From positions 32,141 to 96,140 of the forward strand of contig WHSY01000005.1 of the NCBI GenBank assembly GCA_009379815.1: a DNA stretch of 64,000 nucleotides, in the 5' to 3' direction. Of the stretch, positions 25,220 to 33,896 are shown in pieces. How positions within the stretch are numbered: the stretch's first letter is position 1; each line of letters starts with the position of its first letter. The translations under genes and the position numbers were made by a program. This stretch comes from Pseudonocardiaceae bacterium. Its GTDB lineage: Bacteria; Actinomycetota; Actinomycetes; Mycobacteriales; Pseudonocardiaceae. Below the pieces are notes generated by a model. It saw nothing but the letters and a program-made list of their open reading frames with translations. It was not told the origin of the DNA and did no database searches.

Positions 25220-26926
25220 CTAACCGGCTTGCTTCACCCCCATCCAGCGGCGTGCTGCCAGCACGATCACCGTCAGCAGTGCGCTGTAGAGCAGGCTGGC
25301 CGCAGCAGCCCGTCCCAGCGATCCGCCGTTCCAGAAATCGAAGATGACGATCGACAGCACCCGCGTGTCCGTCGTGAACAGGAACAGCGCGACGCTGAGC
25401 TCACGGAAGGACAGGATCAGCAGCAGCAGCATCGCGGCGATGACGCTGCTGCGGATGAGCGGGACGGTGACCTCGAGGCTCGAACGGGTCTTGGAGGCGC
25501 CGGACACGACCGCCGACTCCTCGAGGTCGGTGTGCACCTGCCGGATACTCGCCGCGATACTGGTGAAGCCCTGCGGCATGAAACGCCCGATGTAGGCGAA
25601 CACCAGGATCGCCAGCGTCCCGTAGATGGGCAGCGGCAGCAGGAACCACGCCCAGAGAATCCCCATGCCCATGACGATCGCCGGGACGGCCACCGGCACC
25701 ATCGCGAGGTACTCGATCACCTGCCTGCCCGGCAGCTTCGACCGTGCGACCGTGAAGGCCATGGCGAAGCAGAAGACGACACCGAGAAGTGCGGCGGACA
25801 CGGCGACGACGACGCTGTTCGTGATACCCGTCTGGAACGACGAGTACGTGAGCACATCGATCATGGTGTCGAGGCCGAACGCCGAGGGGTCGAACAGCTC
25901 GGCGGCACCCGCGATGTACAGATTGTTGCGGAACGCCATCTGCAGCAGCGCCATGAGCGGGAGGACGACCGCGAGAAAGATGTAGGTGGCCGCGAAGGCG
26001 AACCCCGCCCAGCGCCACCTGCCCAGGGTGACGACCCGCGGGCGAAAGCCCTTCCCCGCCACCGTCGTGTACTCCCGCCTGCTCAATACCTTGCGCTGCA
26101 CGAACACGATGACGACGAGCAGCGCCATCAGCAGGGCACCGACGGCCGCCGCCTGGTTCGCGTCCGGCGGAGCCGCATTCATCAGCCGGTAGATGAACGT
26201 GGGAAGTGTGTTCACGCCCGCCGGTGTCCCGAGCACCGTGGGCACCGAGAAGTTCTCCAGGATGAGAGCGAACGTGAGCAACCCTCCGCCGATGATCGCG
26301 GGCGCGACGAGCGGGAGGGTCACGATGCGCATGACCGTGAAGTTGGTCGCGCCGTGCGTGTGCGCCGACTCCTCGAGCTCCGGGTTCATCAGCGACAGCG
26401 CGCTGTACACCAGGAGGAATGAGTACGGCGCGTAGTACAGCCCGAACACGAAGATGATGCCCGGTATCGAGTAGACGTTGATGACGTCGAGGCCGATGGG
26501 GCGTAGCAGGATGTTCAGGAATCCCTGGTTGGGCGAACCGAGGAAGCTCCATGCGAGTGCGCCGACCAGCGAGGAGACGAAGAGCGGGACGATGCCGGCC
26601 AGCGCGACGATCGACTTGCCCGGCACGTCGGTCCTGGCCCCGATCCAGGCGAGGCCGGTCCCGAACAGCAGCGCCAGGGACGTGCCGCCGATCGCGATCA
26701 CCATCGAGTTGCGCCCGGCGACGAGGTATGCCCGGTTGGCGATGTTGCTGTACCACTCCCTCGTGAGCGCACCGCCGGTCGATCCCGGCCTCGGCACGAC
26801 ATCGATGATGCTGGCATAGATCAGCATGCCGATCGGCAGCACCGCGAGTACCGCGAGGATCAGCAGGATGACCGACATCGGAAGGTACCGCGTGGACCGC
26901 CGGAACGTTTGTTGCAGGACGCTCAT
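25220..26926 (-). CDS. ABC transporter permease, fused double domain
   Basis: 568-residue inner-membrane permease with about twelve membrane spans and two copies of the binding-protein-dependent transport domain, as in FbpB-type iron transporters. EAA-like loops occur in each half (ELEESAHTHGATNFTVMRIV and DLEESAVVSGASKTRSSLEV). It forms the channel for the neighbouring ATPase and lipoprotein. The start is close to the ATPase stop (15 bases), consistent with a single operon. Confidence 0.88.
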   Translation of the reverse strand: MSVLQQTFRRSTRYLPMSVILLILAVLAVLPIGMLIYASIIDVVPRPGSTGGALTREWYSNIANRAYLVAGRNSMVIAIGGTSLALLFGTGLAWIGARTDVPGKSIVALAGIVPLFVSSLVGALAWSFLGSPNQGFLNILLRPIGLDVINVYSIPGIIFVFGLYYAPYSFLLVYSALSLMNPELEESAHTHGATNFTVMRIVTLPLVAPAIIGGGLLTFALILENFSVPTVLGTPAGVNTLPTFIYRLMNAAPPDANQAAAVGALLMALLVVIVFVQRKVLSRREYTTVAGKGFRPRVVTLGRWRWAGFAFAATYIFLAVVLPLMALLQMAFRNNLYIAGAAELFDPSAFGLDTMIDVLTYSSFQTGITNSVVVAVSAALLGVVFCFAMAFTVARSKLPGRQVIEYLAMVPVAVPAIVMGMGILWAWFLLPLPIYGTLAILVFAYIGRFMPQGFTSIAASIRQVHTDLEESAVVSGASKTRSSLEVTVPLIRSSVIAAMLLLLILSFRELSVALFLFTTDTRVLSIVIFDFWNGGSLGRAAAASLLYSALLTVIVLAARRWMGVKQAG

Positions 26927-26941
26927 ACCCTCGGGGCCCCT

Positions 26942-28078
26942 CTACTCGCTCAACAGCCGGACATCGGCCGGATCGACCGACACCGTCACCGTGTCGCCGC
27001 GAGCGAAGATCTTCCGGCGGGAGAACGTGACGACGTCGAACGAGACGGCGTCGTCGACGTCGATGCGGTAGCGGACATGCGTTCCGAGGAAGCTGGACGC
27101 GTGCACGACGCCGCTGAAGCGGTTGCCGCCGCTTCGGGGCGCTGCGGGATCGTCGATGGTCACGGCGTCCGGGCGCACGCAGACCGATACCTCGGCGCCC
27201 GCCGGTCGGTCGGCGACCGCCGCGACCTCCGTGTCGCAGCCGTCGAGCCGGACCGTGTTCACACCACCGTCGCTTGACGCCACCTGCCCGGGGAAGAGGT
27301 TGGTCACGCCGAGGAAGTCGGCCACGAACCTGGTCTGCGGCCGGTCGTAGAGCGACATGGGCTCGCCGAGCTGCATGACCTCCCCCTCCCGCATCACCGC
27401 GACGCGGTCGGCGAGCGCCAGCGCCTCGCTCTGGTCGTGCGTCACGTAGACGCTCGTGACGCCGATCTGCTGCTGGATGTCCTTGAGCTCGAAGCGCAGC
27501 CGGTCGCGCAACTTGGCGTCCAGGTTGGACAGCGGCTCGTCGAGCAGCAGCACGCGCGGGCGCATGACGAGACTCCGTGCCAGGGCGACCCGCTGCATCT
27601 GGCCACCGGACAGCAGGCTGGCGCCCCTCGAACCCTCGTCCTTGAGCCCGACGGTCTCGAGCATCTCCTCGGTTCGCTCGCGGATCTCGGTTCGCGGCAG
27701 CCGCTGCATCCGCAGCGGAAAGGCGACGTTCTGGAACACCGTCTTGTGCGGCCAGATCGCATAGGACTGGAAGACCATGCCGATGCCGCGCTTGTCCGGG
27801 GGGACGCTCACGCCCTTCGCGGAGTCGAACATGGTCTTACCGGCGATGCGGATGACCCCCTGCGACGGCGTTTCGAGCCCGACGATGCTGCGCATGGTGC
27901 TCGTCTTGCCGCAGCCGGACGGGCCGAGGAGCACGAGCATCTCGCCGCTGTTCATGTCGAGGTCGAGGTCGTTGACGGCGACGGTGTCGCCGTACTTCAT
28001 GGTGAGGTTGCGGATCTCGATCTCCGCCACCGCGTCCTCGCCGGCCACCGGTGCCTCGTGGGCTGCCGTGCTGGTCAT
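26942..28078 (-). CDS. ABC transporter ATP-binding protein
   Basis: 378-residue importer ATPase. Walker A GPSGCGKT, Q-loop FQSYAIWPHKTV, signature LLSGGQMQRVALARSL, Walker B VLLLDEPLSNLD, H-loop VYVTHDQSEAL. The C-terminal third is a TOBE domain (SVCVRPDAVTI) typical of the Pot/Fbp group. ATG at 28078 is preferred; earlier in-frame starts lie inside the divergent promoter. First gene of the transporter operon, facing the Ldh2-type gene across box D. Confidence 0.9.
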   Translation of the reverse strand: MTSTAAHEAPVAGEDAVAEIEIRNLTMKYGDTVAVNDLDLDMNSGEMLVLLGPSGCGKTSTMRSIVGLETPSQGVIRIAGKTMFDSAKGVSVPPDKRGIGMVFQSYAIWPHKTVFQNVAFPLRMQRLPRTEIRERTEEMLETVGLKDEGSRGASLLSGGQMQRVALARSLVMRPRVLLLDEPLSNLDAKLRDRLRFELKDIQQQIGVTSVYVTHDQSEALALADRVAVMREGEVMQLGEPMSLYDRPQTRFVADFLGVTNLFPGQVASSDGGVNTVRLDGCDTEVAAVADRPAGAEVSVCVRPDAVTIDDPAAPRSGGNRFSGVVHASSFLGTHVRYRIDVDDAVSFDVVTFSRRKIFARGDTVTVSVDPADVRLLSE

Positions 28079-28160
28079 GGTCGGTCCCTCGCGTTTCCGC
28101 CGGCGGAAGTCGTCGGAGGCCGTCACGCGACCGCATCGCACGGACGTGTGACACCAAACA

Positions 28161-28180
28161 CGTTATTTTCTATATGGTGC
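28161..28180. promoter_or_regulatory. AT-rich operator-like box D
   Basis: CGTTATTTTCTATATGGTGC, with the TTCTATA core of the other boxes and a flanking AT stretch, in the 224-base divergent gap between the ABC ATPase gene and the Ldh2-type gene. It could act on both directions. Confidence 0.4.
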
Positions 28181-28302
28181 TTAACACTCGGTCAAGCGAG
28201 GGTTGCAGAACCGATACCCGGCGGCCCGACCTGCGTGGGGCTGTACCGGCCCAGGCCAGCGGTGGCTCGCGCCAGGGCCACGACAGGGAAGGTGGGACGA
28301 CC

Positions 28303-29388
28303 GTGAAGTTCTCCAGTGCCAGGCTGACCGAACAGGTGGCCGCCGTCCTCACGGCCTGGGGCCTACCGCCCGACCTCGTCGGCACCACGGCCGAGGTCAT
28401 GGTCGAGGCCGACCTGGCGGGCATCGACTCCCACGGGATGTCCATGCTGCCGACGTACGAGACCCTGCTGCGGCGTGGCGGGTTGGACGTGACGGCGCGT
28501 CCGACCGTCGCGCAGCAGGGCCCGGTCACGGCGCTCATCGACGCCGGCGGAGGCTTCGGACACCCGGCCGCGGTGATGGCCATGGAGCTGGCCCTGGACA
28601 AGGCCGGCTGCATGGGAGTCGGCCTCGTCTGCGTCCGCCGGTCCCACCACTTCGGGGCGACCGGCTACTACGCCTCGTTGGCAGCGCAGCGCTGCATGGT
28701 CGGCCTGGTCACGACGTCGGCCCGGACCGTGTGCGTCTCGCCCACCCGAGGCGCACAGCCGCGGCTGCCGACCAACCCGCTGGCCTTCGCCGCTCCGGCC
28801 GGGCGCAACCGGCCGTTCCTACTGGACATGTCGACCAGCACCGTCGCGATCAACAAGGTCAAGGTGTACGACTACCACGGCCGGCCACTGCCGGACGGCT
28901 GGGTGCTCGACGGCAGCGGTGCCCCGATCCGGGACGCGCAGCTGGCCATGCGGTGCATCCGAGCCGGCGAACGCGGTGGGCTGGCCCCGCTCGGTGGCAC
29001 GGCCGAGATGGCCAGCCACAAGGGTTACGGGCTCGGTCTGATGGTGCAGATCCTGTCGGCCACCCTTGCCGGTGCGGGCTTGGCGGCGTCCCCGGCGGCG
29101 TCGGGCGAGTCGGACGGACCCGCTGACATCGGCCACTTCTTCCTGGCGATCGACCCGCAGAGCTTCCGGGACAAGGGTGCCTTCGAGGCCGATCTCGACG
29201 AGGCGATCGACCTGATGCACGCGACTCTCCCGATCGACCCCGAGCTGCCGGTCCTGGTGCCGGGCGACCCCGAGGCCGCCTCCCGCGAGGAGCGGCGCCG
29301 GGACGGAGTGCCGGTGCCCACGGCACTGCTGCGCCAACTGCGCGGAGTCTGCGAGCGGGCGGGCGCGCCGTACCTGCTGCACGACTGA
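28303..29388 (+). CDS. Ldh2-type malate/L-lactate dehydrogenase family oxidoreductase
   Basis: 361-residue NAD(P)-dependent dehydrogenase of the Ldh2/ComC/YlbC family. It shows VEADLAGIDSHGMSMLP, the catalytic region VRRSHHFGATGYYA, PTNPLAFAAP and MASHKGYGLGLMVQIL. The family oxidises hydroxy acids such as malate, sulfolactate, ureidoglycolate or 2,3-diketogulonate precursors. The GTG at 28303 is chosen for the AAGGTGG upstream and because the extra N-terminal residues of the longer ORF are not family-like and lie over box D. Confidence 0.87.
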   Translation: MKFSSARLTEQVAAVLTAWGLPPDLVGTTAEVMVEADLAGIDSHGMSMLPTYETLLRRGGLDVTARPTVAQQGPVTALIDAGGGFGHPAAVMAMELALDKAGCMGVGLVCVRRSHHFGATGYYASLAAQRCMVGLVTTSARTVCVSPTRGAQPRLPTNPLAFAAPAGRNRPFLLDMSTSTVAINKVKVYDYHGRPLPDGWVLDGSGAPIRDAQLAMRCIRAGERGGLAPLGGTAEMASHKGYGLGLMVQILSATLAGAGLAASPAASGESDGPADIGHFFLAIDPQSFRDKGAFEADLDEAIDLMHATLPIDPELPVLVPGDPEAASREERRRDGVPVPTALLRQLRGVCERAGAPYLLHD

Positions 29389-29413
29389 CCGGGCGCGGTT
29401 TGCGTTGCCCGTA

Positions 29414-29435
29414 TGAAATTTTCTATATAACATAT
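29414..29435. promoter_or_regulatory. AT-rich operator-like box E
   Basis: AAATTTTCTATATAACATAT within 29414-29435 shares the TTCTATA core. It lies in the 109-base gap between the Ldh2-type and acyl-CoA dehydrogenase genes, with TTGCCC 15 bases before TATAAC as a possible promoter. Confidence 0.4.
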
Positions 29436-29497
29436 CGCCTGCGGCGACCAGCGCAGCATGCCGCCGCCGGGTGCTGCCCGACCCTCAGGGGGGCGCC

Positions 29498-30643
29498 ATG
29501 CACTTCCGACTCACCGACGAACAGGAGGCCTTCGCGCAGTCCGTGCGTCGGTTCGCCCGCGAGCAACTGCTGGTGGACGCGGTGGCGCGGGCGCACGAGG
29601 CGCGATATCCGTGGGATCTCGCCCGGCTGCTCGCCAAGAACAACCTGCTCGGGATCACCCTGCGCGAGCAGGACGGCGGCCAGGGCGGCTTGCTGACCGA
29701 CGCCGTCGTCGCGATCCAGGAAGTCGCGCTGGTCTCGCCGAAGGCGGCCGACGTGGTGCAGGCAGGCAGCTTCGGCGCCATCCGCACCTTCGCCGAGTAC
29801 GCGACCCCCGAGCAGAAGGGGCGCTTCCTGCCGCGGCTGATGTCCGGGGACGAGCTGCTGGGCCTCGGCATGACCGAATCGGAGGCAGGCTCGGCCGTCA
29901 CGGACCTGCGCACCACCGCACACGCCGACGGCGGGGACTACGTCCTCAACGGCAGCAAGATCTTCTCCAGCCACAGCCCGGACGCCACCGTCTTCCTCGT
30001 CTACGTCCGATACGGTCCGGGCGTCGGTGGCATCGGGTCGGTCCTCGTCGAACGCGACACCCCGGGTCTGACGATCGGCGCGCCCCACTCCTACATGAGC
30101 GGCGAGGAGTGGGCCGAGCTGGTGTTCGAGGACTGCCGGATCCCCGCCGGGAACGTCCTGCTCGGCCCGGGCGGGTTCAAGAAGCAGATCAGCGGCTTCA
30201 ACGTGGAGCGCATCGGCAACGCCGCCCGATCGATCGCGCTCGGCCGCTACGCGTTCAACACCGCGCGCGAGCACGCGAAGACGCGCGAGCAGTTCGGCAA
30301 GCCGCTGTGCGAGTTCCAGGGACTGCAGTGGAAGTTCGCCGACATGGCGATCAAGCTCGACTCCGCGCAGCTGCTGCTCCACCGCGCGGCCACCAACGCC
30401 GACGACGGGATGCCGTCGGCCTACGAGACGTCGGTGGCCAAGGCCGCGTGCAACGTGACCGGCTTCGAGGTGGCCAGCGAGGCGCTGCAGGTCATGGGCG
30501 GAACCGGCTACAGCACGGACTCGCTCGTGGAGTACTGCCTGCGTCGCACCCGCGGGTGGATGATCGCAGGCGGCTCGGTCGAGATCCTCAAGAACCGTAT
30601 CGCCGAGTCCGTCTTCGATCGGCGCTTCGACCAGCGGGCCTGA
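29498..30643 (+). CDS. Acyl-CoA dehydrogenase
   Basis: 381-residue FAD-dependent acyl-CoA dehydrogenase. GLGMTESEAGSAVTDLRTTA and FSSHSPDA form the flavin and substrate loops; KTREQFGKPLCEFQGLQWKFAD and LQVMGGTGYSTD are the C-domain signatures. At the site where many members have the catalytic Glu of YEGT, this protein reads IAGGSVEIL, so Gly replaces Glu; the base may come from elsewhere, as in isovaleryl-CoA-type enzymes. ATG at 29498 with a G-rich ribosome site just upstream. Box E precedes it. Confidence 0.88.
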   Translation: MHFRLTDEQEAFAQSVRRFAREQLLVDAVARAHEARYPWDLARLLAKNNLLGITLREQDGGQGGLLTDAVVAIQEVALVSPKAADVVQAGSFGAIRTFAEYATPEQKGRFLPRLMSGDELLGLGMTESEAGSAVTDLRTTAHADGGDYVLNGSKIFSSHSPDATVFLVYVRYGPGVGGIGSVLVERDTPGLTIGAPHSYMSGEEWAELVFEDCRIPAGNVLLGPGGFKKQISGFNVERIGNAARSIALGRYAFNTAREHAKTREQFGKPLCEFQGLQWKFADMAIKLDSAQLLLHRAATNADDGMPSAYETSVAKAACNVTGFEVASEALQVMGGTGYSTDSLVEYCLRRTRGWMIAGGSVEILKNRIAESVFDRRFDQRA

Positions 30644-30659
30644 CGGGTCGAGCGCAGTG

Positions 30660-30708
30660 GTACTAGCGATCGGGGGTACTAGCGACCGGGGAGTACTAGC
30701 GATCGGGC
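30660..30708. repeat. Three imperfect 16-17 bp tandem repeats
   Basis: GTACTAGCGATCGGGG, GTACTAGCGACCGGGG and GTACTAGCGATCGGGC follow each other at 30660, 30676 and 30693. They contain CTAG, a rare tetramer in high-GC genomes. They begin 16 bases after the acyl-CoA dehydrogenase stop and precede the molybdopterin oxidoreductase. Confidence 0.8.
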
Positions 30709-30752
30709 GCCGTCGGGGGCCAGGATCAGGGCAGTGGCCGCACGCCGAACCC

Positions 30753-30792
30753 GTGAGTGGCGATACGAGCCATGACTCGTATCGCCACTCAC
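30753..30792. repeat. Perfect 17-bp inverted repeat (hairpin)
   Basis: GTGAGTGGCGATACGAG at 30753-30769 is mirrored by CTCGTATCGCCACTCAC at 30776-30792 with a 6-base loop. The GTGAGTGGC...GCCACTCAC ends resemble hairpins that I recall as dispersed in actinobacterial intergenic DNA, which is unverified. It ends 23 bases before the oxidoreductase ATG, so it may be a terminator for the gene upstream, an attenuator or an operator. Confidence 0.75.
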
Positions 30793-30815
30793 GACCTGAG
30801 CTCGAGGAGGTCGTG

Positions 30816-32939
30816 ATGACCGCAGCACCCACATCCGAACCAACGGTGGTACGCGCCGCCTGCCCGCACGACTGCCCCGACACCTGCGCCATGCTGGTCA
30901 CCGTCGAGGACGGCCGCGCCACCGAGGTCCGCGGCGACCCGGAGCACCCCTTCACCCGGGGCGGGCTGTGCGTGAAGGTCAACAACTACACCGACCGCGT
31001 CTACAGCGAGGGCCGGGTGCTGCACCCGTTGCGCCGCGTGGGGCCCAAGGGCAGCGGTCGCTTCGAGCAGATCTCCTGGGACGACGCGCTCGACGAGATC
31101 GCCACCCGGTTCCGCTCGGTGATCGCCGAGCACGGCCCGGAGGCGATCATGCCGGTCAGCTACCTGGGCACCGAGGGCATCCTCAACGGCCTCAACGCGG
31201 GAGACGCGTTCTTCAACTCGCTGGGCGCGACGATCAGCGAGCGGACCTACTGCGACTCCGGCTCGTGCACCGCCTACACCATGACGATCGGAGCGACCGC
31301 GGGCATCGACCCGGAGAGCTTCGTGCACTCCCGCTACATCATCATCTGGGCCTGCAACATGGTCAGCACCAACCTGCACATGTGGCCGTTCGTCGCCGAG
31401 GCGCAGCGGCGCGGCGCGAAGGTCGTCGTGATCGACCCCGTGCAGCACCGCACGGCCAAGCACGCGGACTGGCACATCCCGATCCGCCCCGGCACCGACG
31501 GTGCGCTCGCGCTGGCGATGATGCACGTCATCATCGACGAGGGCCTCACCGACGACGACTACGTCGCCCGCTACACGGTCGGCTACGACGAGCTCGCCGA
31601 GCGGGTGCGCGACTACACCCCGGAGTGGGCGGCGCGCGAGACCGGGGTACCGGCCGACGACATCCGCACCCTGGCCCGGGAGTACGCCGGTAGCCAGCCG
31701 TCGGCGATCCGCATCGGGGTGGCGATCGAGCGCCACAGCGGCGGCGGCCAGACCGTCCGCTCGATCGCGTGCCTGCCGGCGCTCGTCGGCGCGTGGCGGC
31801 GCCCCGGTGGCGGGTTGCTGCAGCTGCCGCTGTGGGCGTTCCCGGTCAACTGGGGCTCGTTCATGCGCCCCGATCTGCTCACCCCCGGTACCCGGGTGGT
31901 CAACCAGTTCCACCTCGGACGCGCGCTGACCGGCGAGATGGATCTCGACCCGCCGGTGAAGGCGGTGATGGTCTACAACTCGAACCCCGTGGTGGTCTGC
32001 CCCGAGCAGGACAAGGTCGTCACCGGGCTGGCCCGCGAGGACCTGTTCACCGTGGTCAGCGAGCAGTTCCTCACCGACACCGCCGAGTTCGCCGACATCG
32101 TGCTGCCCGCGACCACGCAGCTCGAGCAGCTCGACATCATGTTCTCGTGGGGGCACTTCTACGTCAGCCTCAACATGCCCGCGATCGAGCCGCAGGGCGA
32201 GGCCGTTCCCAACACCGAGCTGTTCCGGCGGCTGGCCACCCGGATGGGAATGGACGACCCGGCGTTGCAGCGCACCGACGAGGAGATGGTCGCCGACGCC
32301 TTCGACTGGTCCTCACCGGCCATGGCGGGCATCAGCTACGAGTCGCTGCGTGAGACCGGGTGGGCACGGCTCAACCTCCCCTCGGCCGACGAGTACGCCC
32401 CGCACGCCGAGGGCGGCTTCCCCACACCGTCAGGCAAGTGCGAGTTCGCCTCGTCGGCCGCGGCGGGCGGCAACTTCGTCGTGCCGCTGTTCCGGCAGGG
32501 ATCCAACGAGTTCCAGCCCGGCGACCCCGTCGACCCGCTGCCGCACTACATCCCGCCGCGCGAGCAGCCCGACGGGCACTACCGGCTCAACCTGATCTCG
32601 CCGAAGTCGCACGCCTACCTCAACTCCAGCTACGGCAACCTGTCCGCGCAGCGACGGGTGCAGGGCGATCCGGCGGTGACGATCCATCCCGAGGACGCCG
32701 AGGAACGCGGCATCGTCGACGGCCAGCACGTGCGGGTGCACAACGACCGGGGTGAGTTCATCGTCGTCGCGCGGGTCAGCGACGAGGTGTCCCGGGGCGT
32801 GGTGATGGCGAACATGGGCAACTGGCGGTCGCTGTCCAAGGGCACGGCCACGGTCAATGCCGTCAATCCCTTCACCTTCGCCGACCTGGGCAACGCACCC
32901 ACCTTCTCGGACACCCTCGTGGAAGTCGCACCGACCTGA
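30816..32939 (+). CDS. Molybdopterin oxidoreductase (DMSO reductase/formate dehydrogenase-like family)
   Basis: 707-residue cytoplasmic-type catalytic subunit. An N-terminal [4Fe-4S] motif reads CPHDCPDTCAM with a fourth Cys in GGLCVKV. The Mo-bis-MGD domain follows (WDDALDEIATRF; VVVIDPVQHRTAKHADWHIP; YNSNPVVVCPEQ), then the C-terminal molydopterin-dinucleotide-binding domain (LNLISPKSHAYLNSSYGNL). The region where a Mo ligand is expected reads ERTYCDSGSC. No Tat signal and no partner subunit is adjacent. GAGGAGG precedes the ATG at 30816. The substrate is unknown. Confidence 0.85.
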   Translation: MTAAPTSEPTVVRAACPHDCPDTCAMLVTVEDGRATEVRGDPEHPFTRGGLCVKVNNYTDRVYSEGRVLHPLRRVGPKGSGRFEQISWDDALDEIATRFRSVIAEHGPEAIMPVSYLGTEGILNGLNAGDAFFNSLGATISERTYCDSGSCTAYTMTIGATAGIDPESFVHSRYIIIWACNMVSTNLHMWPFVAEAQRRGAKVVVIDPVQHRTAKHADWHIPIRPGTDGALALAMMHVIIDEGLTDDDYVARYTVGYDELAERVRDYTPEWAARETGVPADDIRTLAREYAGSQPSAIRIGVAIERHSGGGQTVRSIACLPALVGAWRRPGGGLLQLPLWAFPVNWGSFMRPDLLTPGTRVVNQFHLGRALTGEMDLDPPVKAVMVYNSNPVVVCPEQDKVVTGLAREDLFTVVSEQFLTDTAEFADIVLPATTQLEQLDIMFSWGHFYVSLNMPAIEPQGEAVPNTELFRRLATRMGMDDPALQRTDEEMVADAFDWSSPAMAGISYESLRETGWARLNLPSADEYAPHAEGGFPTPSGKCEFASSAAAGGNFVVPLFRQGSNEFQPGDPVDPLPHYIPPREQPDGHYRLNLISPKSHAYLNSSYGNLSAQRRVQGDPAVTIHPEDAEERGIVDGQHVRVHNDRGEFIVVARVSDEVSRGVVMANMGNWRSLSKGTATVNAVNPFTFADLGNAPTFSDTLVEVAPT

Positions 32940-32944
32940 TCGGA

Positions 32945-32963
32945 GTCCGGCGACGATCCGGAC
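32945..32963 (+). terminator. Weak hairpin after the molybdopterin oxidoreductase
   Basis: GTCCGG pairs with CCGGAC across 7 bases, starting 6 bases after the stop codon. Only six pairs and no T-tract, so this is a tentative terminator. Confidence 0.25.
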
Positions 32964-33043
32964 CCCGTGCCGGCTCCACAACGGGGCGGCACCAGGTGGC
33001 TCCGCTGGTGTCGCGCGCAGGGCTGCGGCTACGGTGATCAGCG

Positions 33044-33865
33044 ATGGGCCCCATCCTGGTGGTCGGTGGCGGCGTGGCCGGCACCGCAACGGCGCTGGCG
33101 CTGCAGCAGGCGGGGTTGCAGGCCACGGTCTTCGAGGCCTACGCGTGCGGCGGGGACGACGCGGGGGCGTTCCTGACCTTGGGAGCCAACGGGATGCTCG
33201 CCCTCGCCGAGCTCGACACTGCGGACGTGGTTGCCGAGGGGGGTTTCGGGCTGCACACCCTGGAACTGACCGACGCCGAGGGGACCCAGCTCGGTGCGCG
33301 GCCGCTGACCTCGGCCCGCCCTGACGTCCCGGGCTACCAGTGCCTGCGCCGCTCCGAGCTCTACCGGGTGCTGCAAGCCGAGGTTGCACGTCGGGGTGCC
33401 GTGGTCGAGCGGGGTAAGCGACTCGTGCGCGCCGAACCGGTCGACGGTGGGGTGCGGGCGGTCTTCAGCGATGGGACCTCGGCAGACGGCGAGCTGCTCG
33501 TGGGGGCCGATGGCCTGCGCTCGACGGTGCGCACCGTCATCGACTCGGCGGCTCCCGAGCCGCGGTATGTCGGGGCGCAGGTCTTCTACGGCTACGCGTC
33601 CGATGCCGAGCCCGGGGGTGAGGTGGGGGTGTTGCACATCATGCGTGGATCGACGACCGCCTTCGGCTACACGGTCGACCCGGAGGGGCGCACCTGGTGG
33701 TTCGCTCGGCTGCGCGGACCCGAGATCGACCGGGCCAGGATCGCCGGAACGCGGCCGCAGCAGTGGCGGGCCGACCTCGAGGCGGTGTTCCGCGGCGCCC
33801 GCATCCCAGCGGCGGGCATCGTGGCCGCGACGGGGCAGGAGCTGTTCGTCACCAACGCCCACTGA
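33044..33865 (+). CDS. FAD-dependent monooxygenase, C-terminally truncated
   Basis: 273-residue remnant of a PHBH-type aromatic monooxygenase. It has the FAD loop VVGGGVAGTATALALQQAG and the DG motif LVGADGLRSTVR. Family members are about 380-400 residues and carry a GDAAH FAD motif roughly 30 residues beyond where this one stops (ELFVTNAH, then TGA). No GDAAH follows in any nearby frame, and the next gene starts 31 bases later, so the last third has been deleted. It is most likely inactive. Confidence 0.78.
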   Translation: MGPILVVGGGVAGTATALALQQAGLQATVFEAYACGGDDAGAFLTLGANGMLALAELDTADVVAEGGFGLHTLELTDAEGTQLGARPLTSARPDVPGYQCLRRSELYRVLQAEVARRGAVVERGKRLVRAEPVDGGVRAVFSDGTSADGELLVGADGLRSTVRTVIDSAAPEPRYVGAQVFYGYASDAEPGGEVGVLHIMRGSTTAFGYTVDPEGRTWWFARLRGPEIDRARIAGTRPQQWRADLEAVFRGARIPAAGIVAATGQELFVTNAH

Positions 33866-33896
33866 CCAGCACCTCGTCTGCCCCTAAGCTGGGGGG

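Noticed and set aside
24073..28078. Iron uptake system
   Set aside because: Family names suggest Fe3+, but no Fur-like box or siderophore gene is nearby and the context is organic-acid catabolism; the ligand is left open.
30660..30708. Short CRISPR-like array
   Set aside because: The units are directly adjacent with no spacers and only three copies; a tandem repeat fits better.
30816..32939. Second selenoprotein (formate dehydrogenase type)
   Set aside because: The Mo-ligand region reads ERTYCDSGSC with no in-frame TGA anywhere in the gene.
33863..33865. TGA ending the flavin monooxygenase as a recoded selenocysteine
   Set aside because: Sequence after the stop shows no GDAAH or other family continuation in this frame, so it is a truncation.
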